A stretch of 45,347 bases of DNA. It comes from Streptomyces otsuchiensis. Its GTDB lineage: Bacteria; Actinomycetota; Actinomycetes; Streptomycetales; Streptomycetaceae. The position numbers were made by a program, and so were the translations under genes. The notes under the pieces were generated by a model. It was not told the origin of the DNA and did not search any database. It worked only from the letters and a program-made list of their open reading frames with translations. The DNA lies in contig NZ_BHZI01000008.1 in the NCBI RefSeq assembly GCF_004305975.1, positions 1 to 45,347 on the forward strand, given 5' to 3'. Of the stretch, positions 38,293 to 45,347 are shown piece by piece. Numbering within the stretch: the first letter of the stretch is position 1; every line of letters begins with the position of its first letter.

Positions 38293-39702
38293 TCAGACTC
38301 CCTGGCTCACCGAGCTCATGTGGAAGTCCTCGACGCGCAGCGCCGGCATGGCGGTCGGACCGAAGTAGTCCGTCCACTCCCGGGACAGGCAGCGCTCCGT
38401 CCGGCCCGCCTCGGTGGCGCGGGCGATCACCTCCAGCGGTGACTCGTTGAACCGGAAGTTGTTGACCGCCCCGGTGACCTCGCCGTTCTCCACCAGGTAG
38501 ACACCGTCCCTGGTCAGCCCCGTCATCAGCAGGTTCCTGGGGTCCACCTCGCGTATGTACCACAGGCTGGTCAGCAGCAGCCCGCGCTCGGTGCGGGCCA
38601 CCATCTCCTCCAGCGAACGGGTGCCGCCCGCGTCCAGTACGAGGTTGTCGGTGCGTGGTGCCGAGGGCAGGCCGGTGAGCGCGGAGCCGTACCGGGAGGC
38701 GGGCAGGGCCCGCAGCGTGCCGTCCTTGATCCAGTCGCTGCGGCGCAGCGGCACCCCGTTGTCGAAGACGGAGGAGCCCGGCCCGATCGTCCCGCCGGAG
38801 GCGTGGGAGATCACGAACGGTGCCGCGGTCAGTCCCGGGGCGCCGGGGTCGCTGTAGAGGTCGAAGGGCAGCTCGGTCAGCCGTTCGCCGATCCGGGTGG
38901 TCCCACCGGGGGCGCTGAAGAGGGTGCGGCCCTCCGCGGCGTCCCGGGCGTCGGCCATCCAGTGCTGGTAGATCTGGAGGTCCGCCACGGCCACCGGCGG
39001 CAGCAGCGTCTCGTACCGGCCGGCCGGCAGCTCCACCGAGCGTTCCGCCCAGCCCAGACGGCGTGCCAGCTCCGCGTCCATCGCCGCGATGTCCACGTCG
39101 GCGAAGTCGTCGGCGGCCTGGTTGGTCCAGGCCGAGCGGGTGCGGTCGGGGGACTTCGCGTTCAGCTCGACGGTGCCCATCGGCTGGTCGTGCCGCAGCC
39201 GGGCGCCGGCCGAGGTGCCCAGGTAGGTGGAGACCGACTGGTGGGAGGCGAAGCCGAACAGCTCGCGCCCGCCGGAGGCCGCGGTGGCGAAGGTCTCGCC
39301 CAGCGCCGTCGCGAAACCGTCGAACAGCCGGGGCGAGGTGACCAGCGGGGGAGCGGTGAAGTCGCCGCTGTCCGCACCGGGCCCGGCGAGCGGCTGGGCG
39401 TCCTCCATCGGCCCGGAGCCCCGCGCCGCGTCCTCGGCGGCGCGCACCAGCGACTCCAGCTCGCCGGCGGTCGCACCCCAACGGGAGACCACGCCCGCCG
39501 CCGTGCCCTCGGCGCCGCCGACCGTCGCGATCACCGTCACCCGGCGTTCCTGGGTGGCGCCGTTGGTGGTCAGCGCGTTACCCGCCCACCGCAGGTTGAC
39601 GCTCGATCGCTCCTCCACGATGGCCACCGTGCCGTCCGCGCGGGAGAGCTCCAGCGCCCGCTCGACGATCTCGTGCGGCCGGTCCGTCGTCCTGCCCGTC
39701 AT
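38293..39702 (-). CDS. TldE/PmbA family metallopeptidase subunit
   Basis: 469 residues from the ATG at 39702; GTG 39711 and ATG 39708 are upstream options, but 39702 gives the usual short N terminus before PHEIVERALELSRADG. Family text: RWAGNALTTNGATQERRVTV, LLPPVAVADLQIYQHWMADA, GGTIGPGSSVFDNGVPLRRS and WYIREVDPRNLLMTGLTRDG. It lacks HExxxH, as TldE partners do. TldD/TldE hydrolyse unfolded peptides and mature some RiPPs. Encoded 88 bases after tldD on the minus strand. Confidence 0.92.
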   Translation of the reverse strand: MTGRTTDRPHEIVERALELSRADGTVAIVEERSSVNLRWAGNALTTNGATQERRVTVIATVGGAEGTAAGVVSRWGATAGELESLVRAAEDAARGSGPMEDAQPLAGPGADSGDFTAPPLVTSPRLFDGFATALGETFATAASGGRELFGFASHQSVSTYLGTSAGARLRHDQPMGTVELNAKSPDRTRSAWTNQAADDFADVDIAAMDAELARRLGWAERSVELPAGRYETLLPPVAVADLQIYQHWMADARDAAEGRTLFSAPGGTTRIGERLTELPFDLYSDPGAPGLTAAPFVISHASGGTIGPGSSVFDNGVPLRRSDWIKDGTLRALPASRYGSALTGLPSAPRTDNLVLDAGGTRSLEEMVARTERGLLLTSLWYIREVDPRNLLMTGLTRDGVYLVENGEVTGAVNNFRFNESPLEVIARATEAGRTERCLSREWTDYFGPTAMPALRVEDFHMSSVSQGV

Positions 39703-39790
39703 CCCCATCACCCGTCCACCCTGCTCTGTCGTCGGTCGCCGTCGTGCTGCCGTGCCCGCGCCGGGCCCCCGCCCGGCTCCTCGCGCGTGC

Positions 39791-41317
39791 TCACCGTGCG
39801 CCCGCCTCCTCGCCGGTGTTCAGGATGCGCACACCGCGGAAGAGCGCGGAGGGGCAGCCGTGCGAAACCGCCGCGACCTGGCCCGGCTGCGCCTTGCCGC
39901 ACATGAACGAGCCGCCGAGCACATAGGTCTGCGGCCCACCGACCGCCTCCATCGAGCCCCAGAAGTCCGTGGTCGTCGCCTGGTAGGCGACGTCGCGGAG
40001 CTGCCCCGCGAGCCGGCCGTTCTCGATCCGGAAGAAGCGCTGCGCCGTGAACTGGAAGTTGTACCGCTGCATGTCGATCGACCAGGACTTGTTGCCCACC
40101 GCGTAGATGCCGCGCTCCACCCGGGAGATCAGCTCCTCGGTGTCCGGCCCGTCCGGCGCCGGCTTGAGGGAGACGTTGGCCATCCGCTGCACGGGGACGC
40201 TCGAGGGGGAGTCGGCGAAGGCGCAGCCGGTGGAACGGCCCAGCCCCTGGCGGGCGGCCATCGCGCGGTCCGTCTGGTAGCCGACCAGGACGCCCTCGCG
40301 GATGAGGTCCCAGGACTGGCCCGCCACTCCCTCGTCGTCGTAGCCGATGGTGGCCAGACCGTGTTCGACGGTGCGGTCACCGGTGACGTTCATCGCTGGG
40401 GAACCGTAGGCGAGCGTCCCCAGCTGGTCGAAGGTGGCGAACGAGGTGCCCGCCATGGCCGACTCGTAGCCCAGCGCCCGGTCCAGCTCGGTGGCGTGGC
40501 CGACCGACTCGTGAATGGTCAGCCACAGGTTGCTCGGGTCCACCACCAGGTCGTACGTTCCCGCCTCCACCGAGGGCGCCGTCATCTTCCGCGCCAGCAG
40601 CTCCGGCATCTCGGCCAGCTCCGACGCCCAGTCGTAGCTGTCGCCGGTCAGGTACTCGAAGCCGCGCCCCGCGGGCGGCGCCAGCGTCCGCATCGAGTCG
40701 AAGAGCCCGGTGGCGGAGTCCACCGAGACGGCGGTCAGCTCGGGGCCGACCCGTACCCGCTGCTGGGTGGTCACCGTGCCCGCGGTGTCCGCGTAGAACT
40801 TGTTCTCCTGCACCGACCACAGCCGGGCGTTCACATGGGTGACGCCCTCGCCCGCCAGCAGCCGCGCCGACCAGTCCGCGAGCAGCTCGGTCTGCTCGGC
40901 CACCGGCACGTCGAACGGGTTGACCTCGTAGGAGGAGATCCAGCTCCGCTCCCCGTGCGAGGGCTCCTCGGCCAGCTCCACCCGGCCACCCCCGCCGGAC
41001 GCGCCGCTCACCCGCGCCGCGAGCTTCGCCATCGCCACCGCCTGGCCCGCGACCCGTGCCGCGCCGTCCATGGTCGGTTCGAGCCCGGCGGCGAAGCCCC
41101 AGCTTCCGCCGTGCAGCACCCGGACCGCGTAACCGCTGTCGGAGGTGTCGTCCGCTCCGGACAACCGGGCGTCCCGCAGGTTCAGTTCGGAACTGCGCAC
41201 CCGCTCGTACCGGAAGTCGGCATGATCGGCGCCGAGCGCCCTGGCCCGGGCCAGGGCAGCGTCCGCGAGGGCGCGCAACGGAAGCGCGAGGAAGGACTCG
41301 TCGATCGATGGGGGCAC
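39791..41317 (-). CDS. TldD family metallopeptidase subunit
   Basis: 508 residues from a GTG. The zinc motif HESVGH (about 267-272) stands in LWLTIHESVGHATELDRALG, as in TldD. Other family parts: DFRYERVRSSELNLRDARLS near the start, TIGYDDEGVAGQSWDLIREG, and SFMCGKAQPGQVAAVSHGCP near the end with the Cys. With TldE it forms the heterodimeric peptidase. The 234-bp gap to the divergent fabG gene holds the promoters; none resolved. Confidence 0.93.
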   Translation of the reverse strand: MPPSIDESFLALPLRALADAALARARALGADHADFRYERVRSSELNLRDARLSGADDTSDSGYAVRVLHGGSWGFAAGLEPTMDGAARVAGQAVAMAKLAARVSGASGGGGRVELAEEPSHGERSWISSYEVNPFDVPVAEQTELLADWSARLLAGEGVTHVNARLWSVQENKFYADTAGTVTTQQRVRVGPELTAVSVDSATGLFDSMRTLAPPAGRGFEYLTGDSYDWASELAEMPELLARKMTAPSVEAGTYDLVVDPSNLWLTIHESVGHATELDRALGYESAMAGTSFATFDQLGTLAYGSPAMNVTGDRTVEHGLATIGYDDEGVAGQSWDLIREGVLVGYQTDRAMAARQGLGRSTGCAFADSPSSVPVQRMANVSLKPAPDGPDTEELISRVERGIYAVGNKSWSIDMQRYNFQFTAQRFFRIENGRLAGQLRDVAYQATTTDFWGSMEAVGGPQTYVLGGSFMCGKAQPGQVAAVSHGCPSALFRGVRILNTGEEAGAR

Positions 41318-41551
41318 GGGCAGCTCCTGGAGGTCTCGGCCGGCTTCTGCGGGCGGCGCCTGCTGCGGGCCGCCCGGCGACCCCGCCGATCATGCCGTGC
41401 GGCGGGCCCCGGTGCCAGGGCCTTGGAGAGACTCCGCCCTGTAGGAACCCGACAGGTCGCGGGGGGAGTGGCTGTGCCGGACCGCGTCCCGGCCGCGCCG
41501 CCGCGCCCGATAGCGTGGAGCCCGCACTCGACATGGAGAAAGGGTGGTCCC

Positions 41552-42271
41552 TTGAGCCGCTCGGTACTGGTCACCGGAGGAAACCGCGGGATCGGCCTGG
41601 CCATCGCCCGGTCCCTCGCCGAAGCCGGCGACAAGGTCGCCTACACCTACCGCTCGGGGGAGCCCCCGGCCGAACTCACCGAGCTGGGCTGCCTGGCGGT
41701 GAAGTGCGACATCACCGAGCCGGAGCAGGTGGAGCAGGCCTACAAGGAGATCGAGGCCACCCACGGCGCGGTCCAGGTACTCGTCGCCAACGCCGGCGTC
41801 ACCCGTGACCAGCTGCTGCTGCGCATGTCCGAAGAGGACTTCGCGACCGTCGTGGACACCAACCTCACCGGCACCTTCCGGGTCGTCAAGCGCGCCTCGC
41901 GCGGCATGCTGCGCGCCCGCAGCGGCCGGATCGTGCTGATCTCCTCCGTCATCGGGCTGCTCGGCGGCGCGGGGCAGGCCAACTACGCCGCCTCCAAGGC
42001 CGGACTGGTGGGCTTCGCCCGCTCCATCGCCCGGGAGCTGGGGTCGCGTTCGATCACGTGCAACGTGATCGCGCCCGGCTTCGTCGACACCGACATGACC
42101 CGCGCGCTCAGCGACGAGCAGCGCGCGTCCATCGTCAAGCAGGTCCCGCTCGCCCGGTACGCGGAGCCGGCGGAGATCGCCGCCACCGTCCGTTTCCTGG
42201 CGTCCGACGAGGCCGCGTACATCACTGGTGCCGTCATTCCGGTTGACGGCGGATTGGGCATGGGTCACTGA
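41552..42271 (+). CDS. fabG: 3-oxoacyl-[ACP] reductase
   Basis: 239 residues beginning at a TTG with GGAGAAAGGG upstream. Short-chain dehydrogenase: cofactor loop TGGNRGIGLAIA, NAG in VANAGVTRDQLLLRM, catalytic Ser in LISSVIGLLGG, YxxxK in YAASKAGLVGFA, and SITCNVIAPGFVDTDMT. NADPH-dependent reduction step of fatty-acid elongation. It is three bases upstream of fabI, an arrangement shared with mycobacterial fabG1-inhA, so the two are one operon. Confidence 0.95.
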   Translation: MSRSVLVTGGNRGIGLAIARSLAEAGDKVAYTYRSGEPPAELTELGCLAVKCDITEPEQVEQAYKEIEATHGAVQVLVANAGVTRDQLLLRMSEEDFATVVDTNLTGTFRVVKRASRGMLRARSGRIVLISSVIGLLGGAGQANYAASKAGLVGFARSIARELGSRSITCNVIAPGFVDTDMTRALSDEQRASIVKQVPLARYAEPAEIAATVRFLASDEAAYITGAVIPVDGGLGMGH

Positions 42272-42274
42272 ACC

Positions 42275-43054
42275 ATGAGTGGAATTCTCGCCGGCAAGCG
42301 CATCCTGGTCACCGGGGTGCTCACCGACGCTTCGATCGCCTTCCATGTGGCGCGGCTCGCGCAGGAGGAGGGCGCCGAGGTGATCCTCACCGGCTTCGGC
42401 CGGCTCTCCCTGGTGAAGCGCATCGCCAAGCGTCTCCCCAAGGAGGCGCCGGTGATCGAGCTGGACGTGCAGAACCAGGAGCAGCTCGACGGCCTCGCCG
42501 ACGCGGTGCGTGCCCACTTCGGTGACGACGCCTCCCTGGACGGCGTCGTGCACTCCATCGGCTTCGCGCCGCAGGACGCGCTGGGCGGCAACTTCCTCAA
42601 CACCGGCTGGGACTCGGTCTCCACGGCCGTCGAGGTCTCCGCCTACTCGCTGAAGTCGCTGACGATGGCGACGCTGCCGCTGCTGGAGAAGCGCGGCGGG
42701 TCGGTGGTCGGCATGGACTTCGACGCGCAGGTGGCATGGCCCAAGTACGACTGGATGGGCGTGGCCAAGGCGGCGCTGGAGGCGACCTCCCGCTACCTCG
42801 CCCGCGACCTCGGTTCGCGCGACATCCGCTGCAACCTGGTCTCGGCCGGCCCGATCAAGTCGATGGCCGCCAAGTCGATCCCCGGCTTCGAGGAGCTGGC
42901 GGACGTGTGGAACACCCGCGCCCCGATCGGCTGGGACCTGGACGACCCGGAGCCCGCCGCGCGCGGCGTGGTCGCCCTGCTGTCGGACTGGTTCCCGAAG
43001 ACGACGGGCGAGGTCGTCCACGTCGACGGCGGCGTCCACATGATGGGGGCCTGA
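42275..43054 (+). CDS. fabI: Enoyl-[ACP] reductase (InhA/FabI type)
   Basis: 259 residues. Starts MSGILAGKRILVTGVLTDAS, the classic InhA/FabI beginning with the divergent SDR nucleotide loop. HSIGFAPQDALGG, the catalytic Tyr/Lys as YDWMGVAKAALEA (YxxMxxxK), and NLVSAGPIKSMAAKSIPGFE follow. It reduces trans-2-enoyl-ACP in fatty-acid elongation and is the class of the isoniazid/triclosan target. Separated from fabG by 3 bases; a strong terminator follows. Confidence 0.96.
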   Translation: MSGILAGKRILVTGVLTDASIAFHVARLAQEEGAEVILTGFGRLSLVKRIAKRLPKEAPVIELDVQNQEQLDGLADAVRAHFGDDASLDGVVHSIGFAPQDALGGNFLNTGWDSVSTAVEVSAYSLKSLTMATLPLLEKRGGSVVGMDFDAQVAWPKYDWMGVAKAALEATSRYLARDLGSRDIRCNLVSAGPIKSMAAKSIPGFEELADVWNTRAPIGWDLDDPEPAARGVVALLSDWFPKTTGEVVHVDGGVHMMGA

Positions 43055-43088
43055 GCCTGATCCCCGCCGCCCGCGGGCGGCACGCGAC

Positions 43089-43131
43089 GAGGGGCCGGGG
43101 AGTCACCACAGCGGTGACTTCCCGGCCCCTC
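43089..43131. terminator. Bidirectional hairpin terminator
   Basis: GAGGGGCCGGGGAGTCACC pairs with GGTGACTTCCCGGCCCCTC, 19 positions with one G-T, around a 5-nt loop. It serves the convergent fabI and GntR-family genes. Confidence 0.88.
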
Positions 43132-43160
43132 GGCACGTGGCCCGCGAGCGCGGTCCGCGC

Positions 43161-43838
43161 CTACTCCGCCGCGACGCCGCGGCAGGTGAGCGCGTACGAA
43201 CCGGCCTCCGCGGCGGCCGTCTCCGCGTCGCCGTCGCGAATGGCGGTGACCAGGCGGGCGTGGTCCAGGTGGTCCTCGGCCCGCAGCTCGTCGCCGACGT
43301 CGTGACGGAGGAAGGCGCGCAGCACCGCTCCCAGGTCGGCGTAGAGCGCGGTCAGCACCTCGTTGTGGGACGCCTTGACCACCGACATGTGGAACGTGGC
43401 GTCCGCCTCCACGAAGGCGTCCACGTTCCCGCTGGCCCAGGCGTCCTCCCGCCGTGAGAGCAGCGTGCCGAGGAGGGCCACGTCCGCCTCCGTCCTGCGG
43501 GTCGCGGCGAACCGGGCGGCGGCGGCCTCCATGGTGGAGCGCAGCTCCGCGACGTGCCGGGGATCGGCGTCGGCGAAGCGGCGGTGCATCACCCCGGCCA
43601 GTTCGCTGGTGGCCAGCACATAGGTGCCCGATCCCTGCCGGATGTCCAGCAGGCCGTTGTGGGCCAGCGCGCGGATGGCCTCGCGCACGGTGTTCCTGGC
43701 CACACCCAGCTGTTCCACCAGCTCGGGCTCGGTGGGGATGCGGGACCCCACCGGCCATTCGCCGGAGGTGATCTGCCGGCGCAGTTCGATGATCACCTGG
43801 TCCGCGAGGGCGGAGCGCCGGGGTGAGGTCAGTGGCAT
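43161..43838 (-). CDS. FadR/GntR-family regulator (FCD domain)
   Basis: 225 residues. N-terminal winged helix: ALADQVIIELRRQITSGEWP, VGSRIPTEPELVEQLGVARN, TVREAIRALAHNGLLDIRQG and GSGTYV. The C-terminal FCD domain has the metal/ligand residues in EADATFHMSVVKASHNEVL and DHARLVTAIRDGDAETA. It is divergent from the transporter gene with 54 bp between, the usual position for a repressor of its neighbour. The ligand is unknown; organic acids are common for FCD proteins. Confidence 0.92.
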   Translation of the reverse strand: MPLTSPRRSALADQVIIELRRQITSGEWPVGSRIPTEPELVEQLGVARNTVREAIRALAHNGLLDIRQGSGTYVLATSELAGVMHRRFADADPRHVAELRSTMEAAAARFAATRRTEADVALLGTLLSRREDAWASGNVDAFVEADATFHMSVVKASHNEVLTALYADLGAVLRAFLRHDVGDELRAEDHLDHARLVTAIRDGDAETAAAEAGSYALTCRGVAAE

Positions 43839-43856
43839 GGTTCTCCCGGGAGCCGT

Positions 43857-43892
43857 TTGGCCTGACACATCCAATGATTCTATGATGCCACC
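43857..43892 (+). promoter_or_regulatory. Leaderless promoter of the transporter gene, candidate operator
   Basis: TTGGCC (43857-43862) and TATGAT (43881-43886) form a good promoter with an 18-bp spacer; the ATG at 43893 is 6 bases after the -10 box, so the mRNA should be leaderless. TTGG...CCAA (43857-43874) is an inverted repeat covering the -35 box and may bind the divergent GntR protein. Confidence 0.65.
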
Positions 43893-45167
43893 ATGGCGTA
43901 CAGGCACGACGGTGACACCCTGCGGGAAGCATCTCCCGCCACGACCCCGGCGGGAACCAGCAAGGCCGCCATGTCCCAGCGAATGGCGCTGCTCGTCGCC
44001 GTCGGCCTCGTACTCGCCGCCGTCAACCTCCGCCCCGCGATCTCCGGACTCGGCCCCCTGCTCGAAGAGGTCCGCGCCGCGCTCGGGATGAACGCCACCG
44101 TCGCCGGCCTGCTCACCTCCGTCCCCGCGCTCTGCTTCGCCGTCTTCGGCGCAACCGCCCCGCGGCTCGCACGCAGGTTCGGACCGGTCGCCGTCCTGGT
44201 CTCCGGCATGGCCGCCATCACCCTGGGCGTCGCGCTGCGCCCGCTCTCCGGCGGCACCGGCGTCTTCCTCGCCACCAGCGCGCTGGCGCTGGCCGGTATC
44301 GCCGTCAGCAACGTGCTGCTGCCCGTCATCGTCAAGCGGTACTTCCCCGACCGGGTCGGCACCATGACCGGCCTCTACTCCATGGGCCTGGCCCTGGGCA
44401 CCGCGGGGGCCGCCGCCTTCACCGTGCCGCTCACCCACGCCGTCGGCGGCGGCTGGCGCACCGGCCTGCTGCTGTGGGCGGCACCCGCCGTCCTCGCCCT
44501 GGCCTGCTGGACCACCGTGGCACTGCGGGACCGGGCCGCCGCCCGCACCGGCGCGCCGGGAGCCCCCACGCCCGCCGACGCACCCCCGGTGCGGGTGACC
44601 CGCTCACCCACAGCCTGGGCCCTCGCCGTCTTCTTCGGACTCCAGGCCACCGGCGCCTACATCACCATGGGCTGGATGCCGCAGATCTACCGCGACGCCG
44701 GGATCACCGCGACCACCGCCGGCACCCTGCTCGCGGTGACCATGGGCATGGGCATCCCGCTCTCCTTCGTCCTGCCGCGGCTGGCCTCCCGCCTCTCCCA
44801 CCAGGGGCCGCTGATCGCCGTGCTCGGCCTGTGCGGCATCGCCGGCTACGCCGGACTGTGGTTCGCGCCCGCCGCCGGAGCCTGGGCCTGGGCCGTGCTC
44901 CTGGGAGTCTCCAACTGCGCCTTCCCCGTGGTGCTCACCCTGATCGGGCTGCGCGCCCGCACCGGCGCCGGAGTCGCCCGGCTCTCCGCGTTCGTCCAGA
45001 GCACCGGCTACCTGATCTCCATCCCCGGCCCGCTGCTGGTCGGCACCCTCTACGGCTCGACGGGCGGCTGGCACGCGCCGCTGCTGTTCATGATGGCCCT
45101 GCTGGTCTGCCAGATCTCCGTCGGCGTCCTCGCGGGCCGCAACCGCGTCATCGAGGACGGCGGCTGA
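43893..45167 (+). CDS. MFS transporter, CynX/NimT family
   Basis: 424 residues with 12 hydrophobic segments. The family mark is AAVNLRPAISGLGPLLEEVR in the first helix, as in CynX/NimT (cyanate/nitroimidazole) transporters; GLYSMGLALGTAGAAAF and TGAYITMGWMPQIYRDAGIT are further family regions. The ~30 N-terminal residues are polar. The substrate is not deducible. Control by the divergent GntR-family gene is likely from the shared 54-bp region. Confidence 0.92.
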   Translation: MAYRHDGDTLREASPATTPAGTSKAAMSQRMALLVAVGLVLAAVNLRPAISGLGPLLEEVRAALGMNATVAGLLTSVPALCFAVFGATAPRLARRFGPVAVLVSGMAAITLGVALRPLSGGTGVFLATSALALAGIAVSNVLLPVIVKRYFPDRVGTMTGLYSMGLALGTAGAAAFTVPLTHAVGGGWRTGLLLWAAPAVLALACWTTVALRDRAAARTGAPGAPTPADAPPVRVTRSPTAWALAVFFGLQATGAYITMGWMPQIYRDAGITATTAGTLLAVTMGMGIPLSFVLPRLASRLSHQGPLIAVLGLCGIAGYAGLWFAPAAGAWAWAVLLGVSNCAFPVVLTLIGLRARTGAGVARLSAFVQSTGYLISIPGPLLVGTLYGSTGGWHAPLLFMMALLVCQISVGVLAGRNRVIEDGG

Positions 45168-45197
45168 CGGGTGCGCCGGGCGTGCGAGACTGGCCCC

Positions 45198-45314
45198 ATG
45201 CCGGTACTCGACCCCAACCCTCCCAAGGGCCAGACCCGACTGCTCCAGATCCTCGGAGCGATGCTCGCCATCGGCGCCGTGATCTCCGTGATCGCCGTCA
45301 TCGCCTCCCCCTGA
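45198..45314 (+). CDS. SGM_5486-family transporter-associated peptide
   Basis: 38 residues, MPVLDPNPPKGQTRLLQILG followed by a single hydrophobic helix (AMLAIGAVISVIAVIASP). I recall this tiny family as always following a CynX/NimT-type transporter in Streptomyces, which matches here. It may be an accessory subunit of the transporter. A weak GAGACT -10-like box lies 6 bases upstream of the ATG, in keeping with leaderless expression. Confidence 0.8.
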   Translation: MPVLDPNPPKGQTRLLQILGAMLAIGAVISVIAVIASP

Positions 45315-45347
45315 CGGGACCCCCACCGCCCCGGGGTGGTGCTGTCC

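Noticed and set aside
39227-42271. A plus-strand frame of over 1000 codons running through the TldE/TldD region into fabG
   Set aside because: Only the last 240 codons (fabG) have family motifs. The rest is antisense to tldE/tldD and open because of GC-rich codon bias.
1-45347. tRNA, rRNA, transposase or phage integrase genes
   Set aside because: None recognised by eye on either strand; a tRNA scan could still find a missed one.

Overview
High-GC actinobacterial chromosome, almost certainly Streptomyces or a close relative. The evidence is the codon bias towards G/C at third positions, frequent GTG and TTG starts, several apparently leaderless promoters, an XRE/DUF397 gene pair, and a gene order that I recall as Streptomyces core (SCO1860-like sortase substrate next to ectABCD; moaA, DUF3099, tyrS, TldE/TldD, fabG, fabI in a row). 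The synteny statement rests on memory, not on a search.

Region 1 (1-7.5 kb) is an accessory island. It holds the 3' end of an unidentified gene, a three-repeat type I-E-like CRISPR array without cas genes, a frameshifted small gene, an XRE/DUF397 regulator pair, a chain of five small mostly overlapping unknown genes, and a compact lasso peptide cluster at 3598-6693. The lasso cluster is precursor (predicted core GSSSSSVESKQTPYS), cyclase, single-chain leader peptidase and GNAT acetyltransferase; it resembles the acetylated lasso peptide albusnodin. The segment from the small-gene chain to the lasso genes is bounded by a diverged ~90-100 bp inverted duplication (2521-2613 and 6832-6934). The distal copy sits in a frameshifted TPR-regulator pseudogene.

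Region 2 (7.5-22 kb) carries a uronate-dehydrogenase-like NAD enzyme, an NCS2 purine permease, an SLC13 symporter, the ectoine/hydroxyectoine genes ectABCD (minus strand), an amidohydrolase, an LPxTG-like (LAATG) surface protein, a class II aldolase, an alpha/beta hydrolase and an unknown protein.

Region 3 (22-28.5 kb) is about translation and cold or antibiotic stress. An ABC-F ATPase is preceded by an apparently leaderless 8-codon upstream ORF whose first bases are perfectly complementary to the ABC-F start region, a strong candidate for ribosome-mediated attenuation. It is followed by a small HTH protein resembling the nucleoid protein Gbn, an enoyl-CoA hydratase, a MerR-like regulator, a cold-shock protein with an intrinsic-terminator-like hairpin plus U-tract in its leader, and a DEAD-box RNA helicase.

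Region 4 (28.6-45.3 kb) contains an Asp23/AmaP envelope-stress cluster, SURF1, a DEDDh exonuclease with BRCT, moaA, DUF3099, tyrS, the TldE/TldD peptidase pair, fabG-fabI, a FadR/GntR regulator divergent from a CynX/NimT-family transporter, and a 38-residue transporter-associated peptide. No tRNA, rRNA, transposase or replication origin was recognised.
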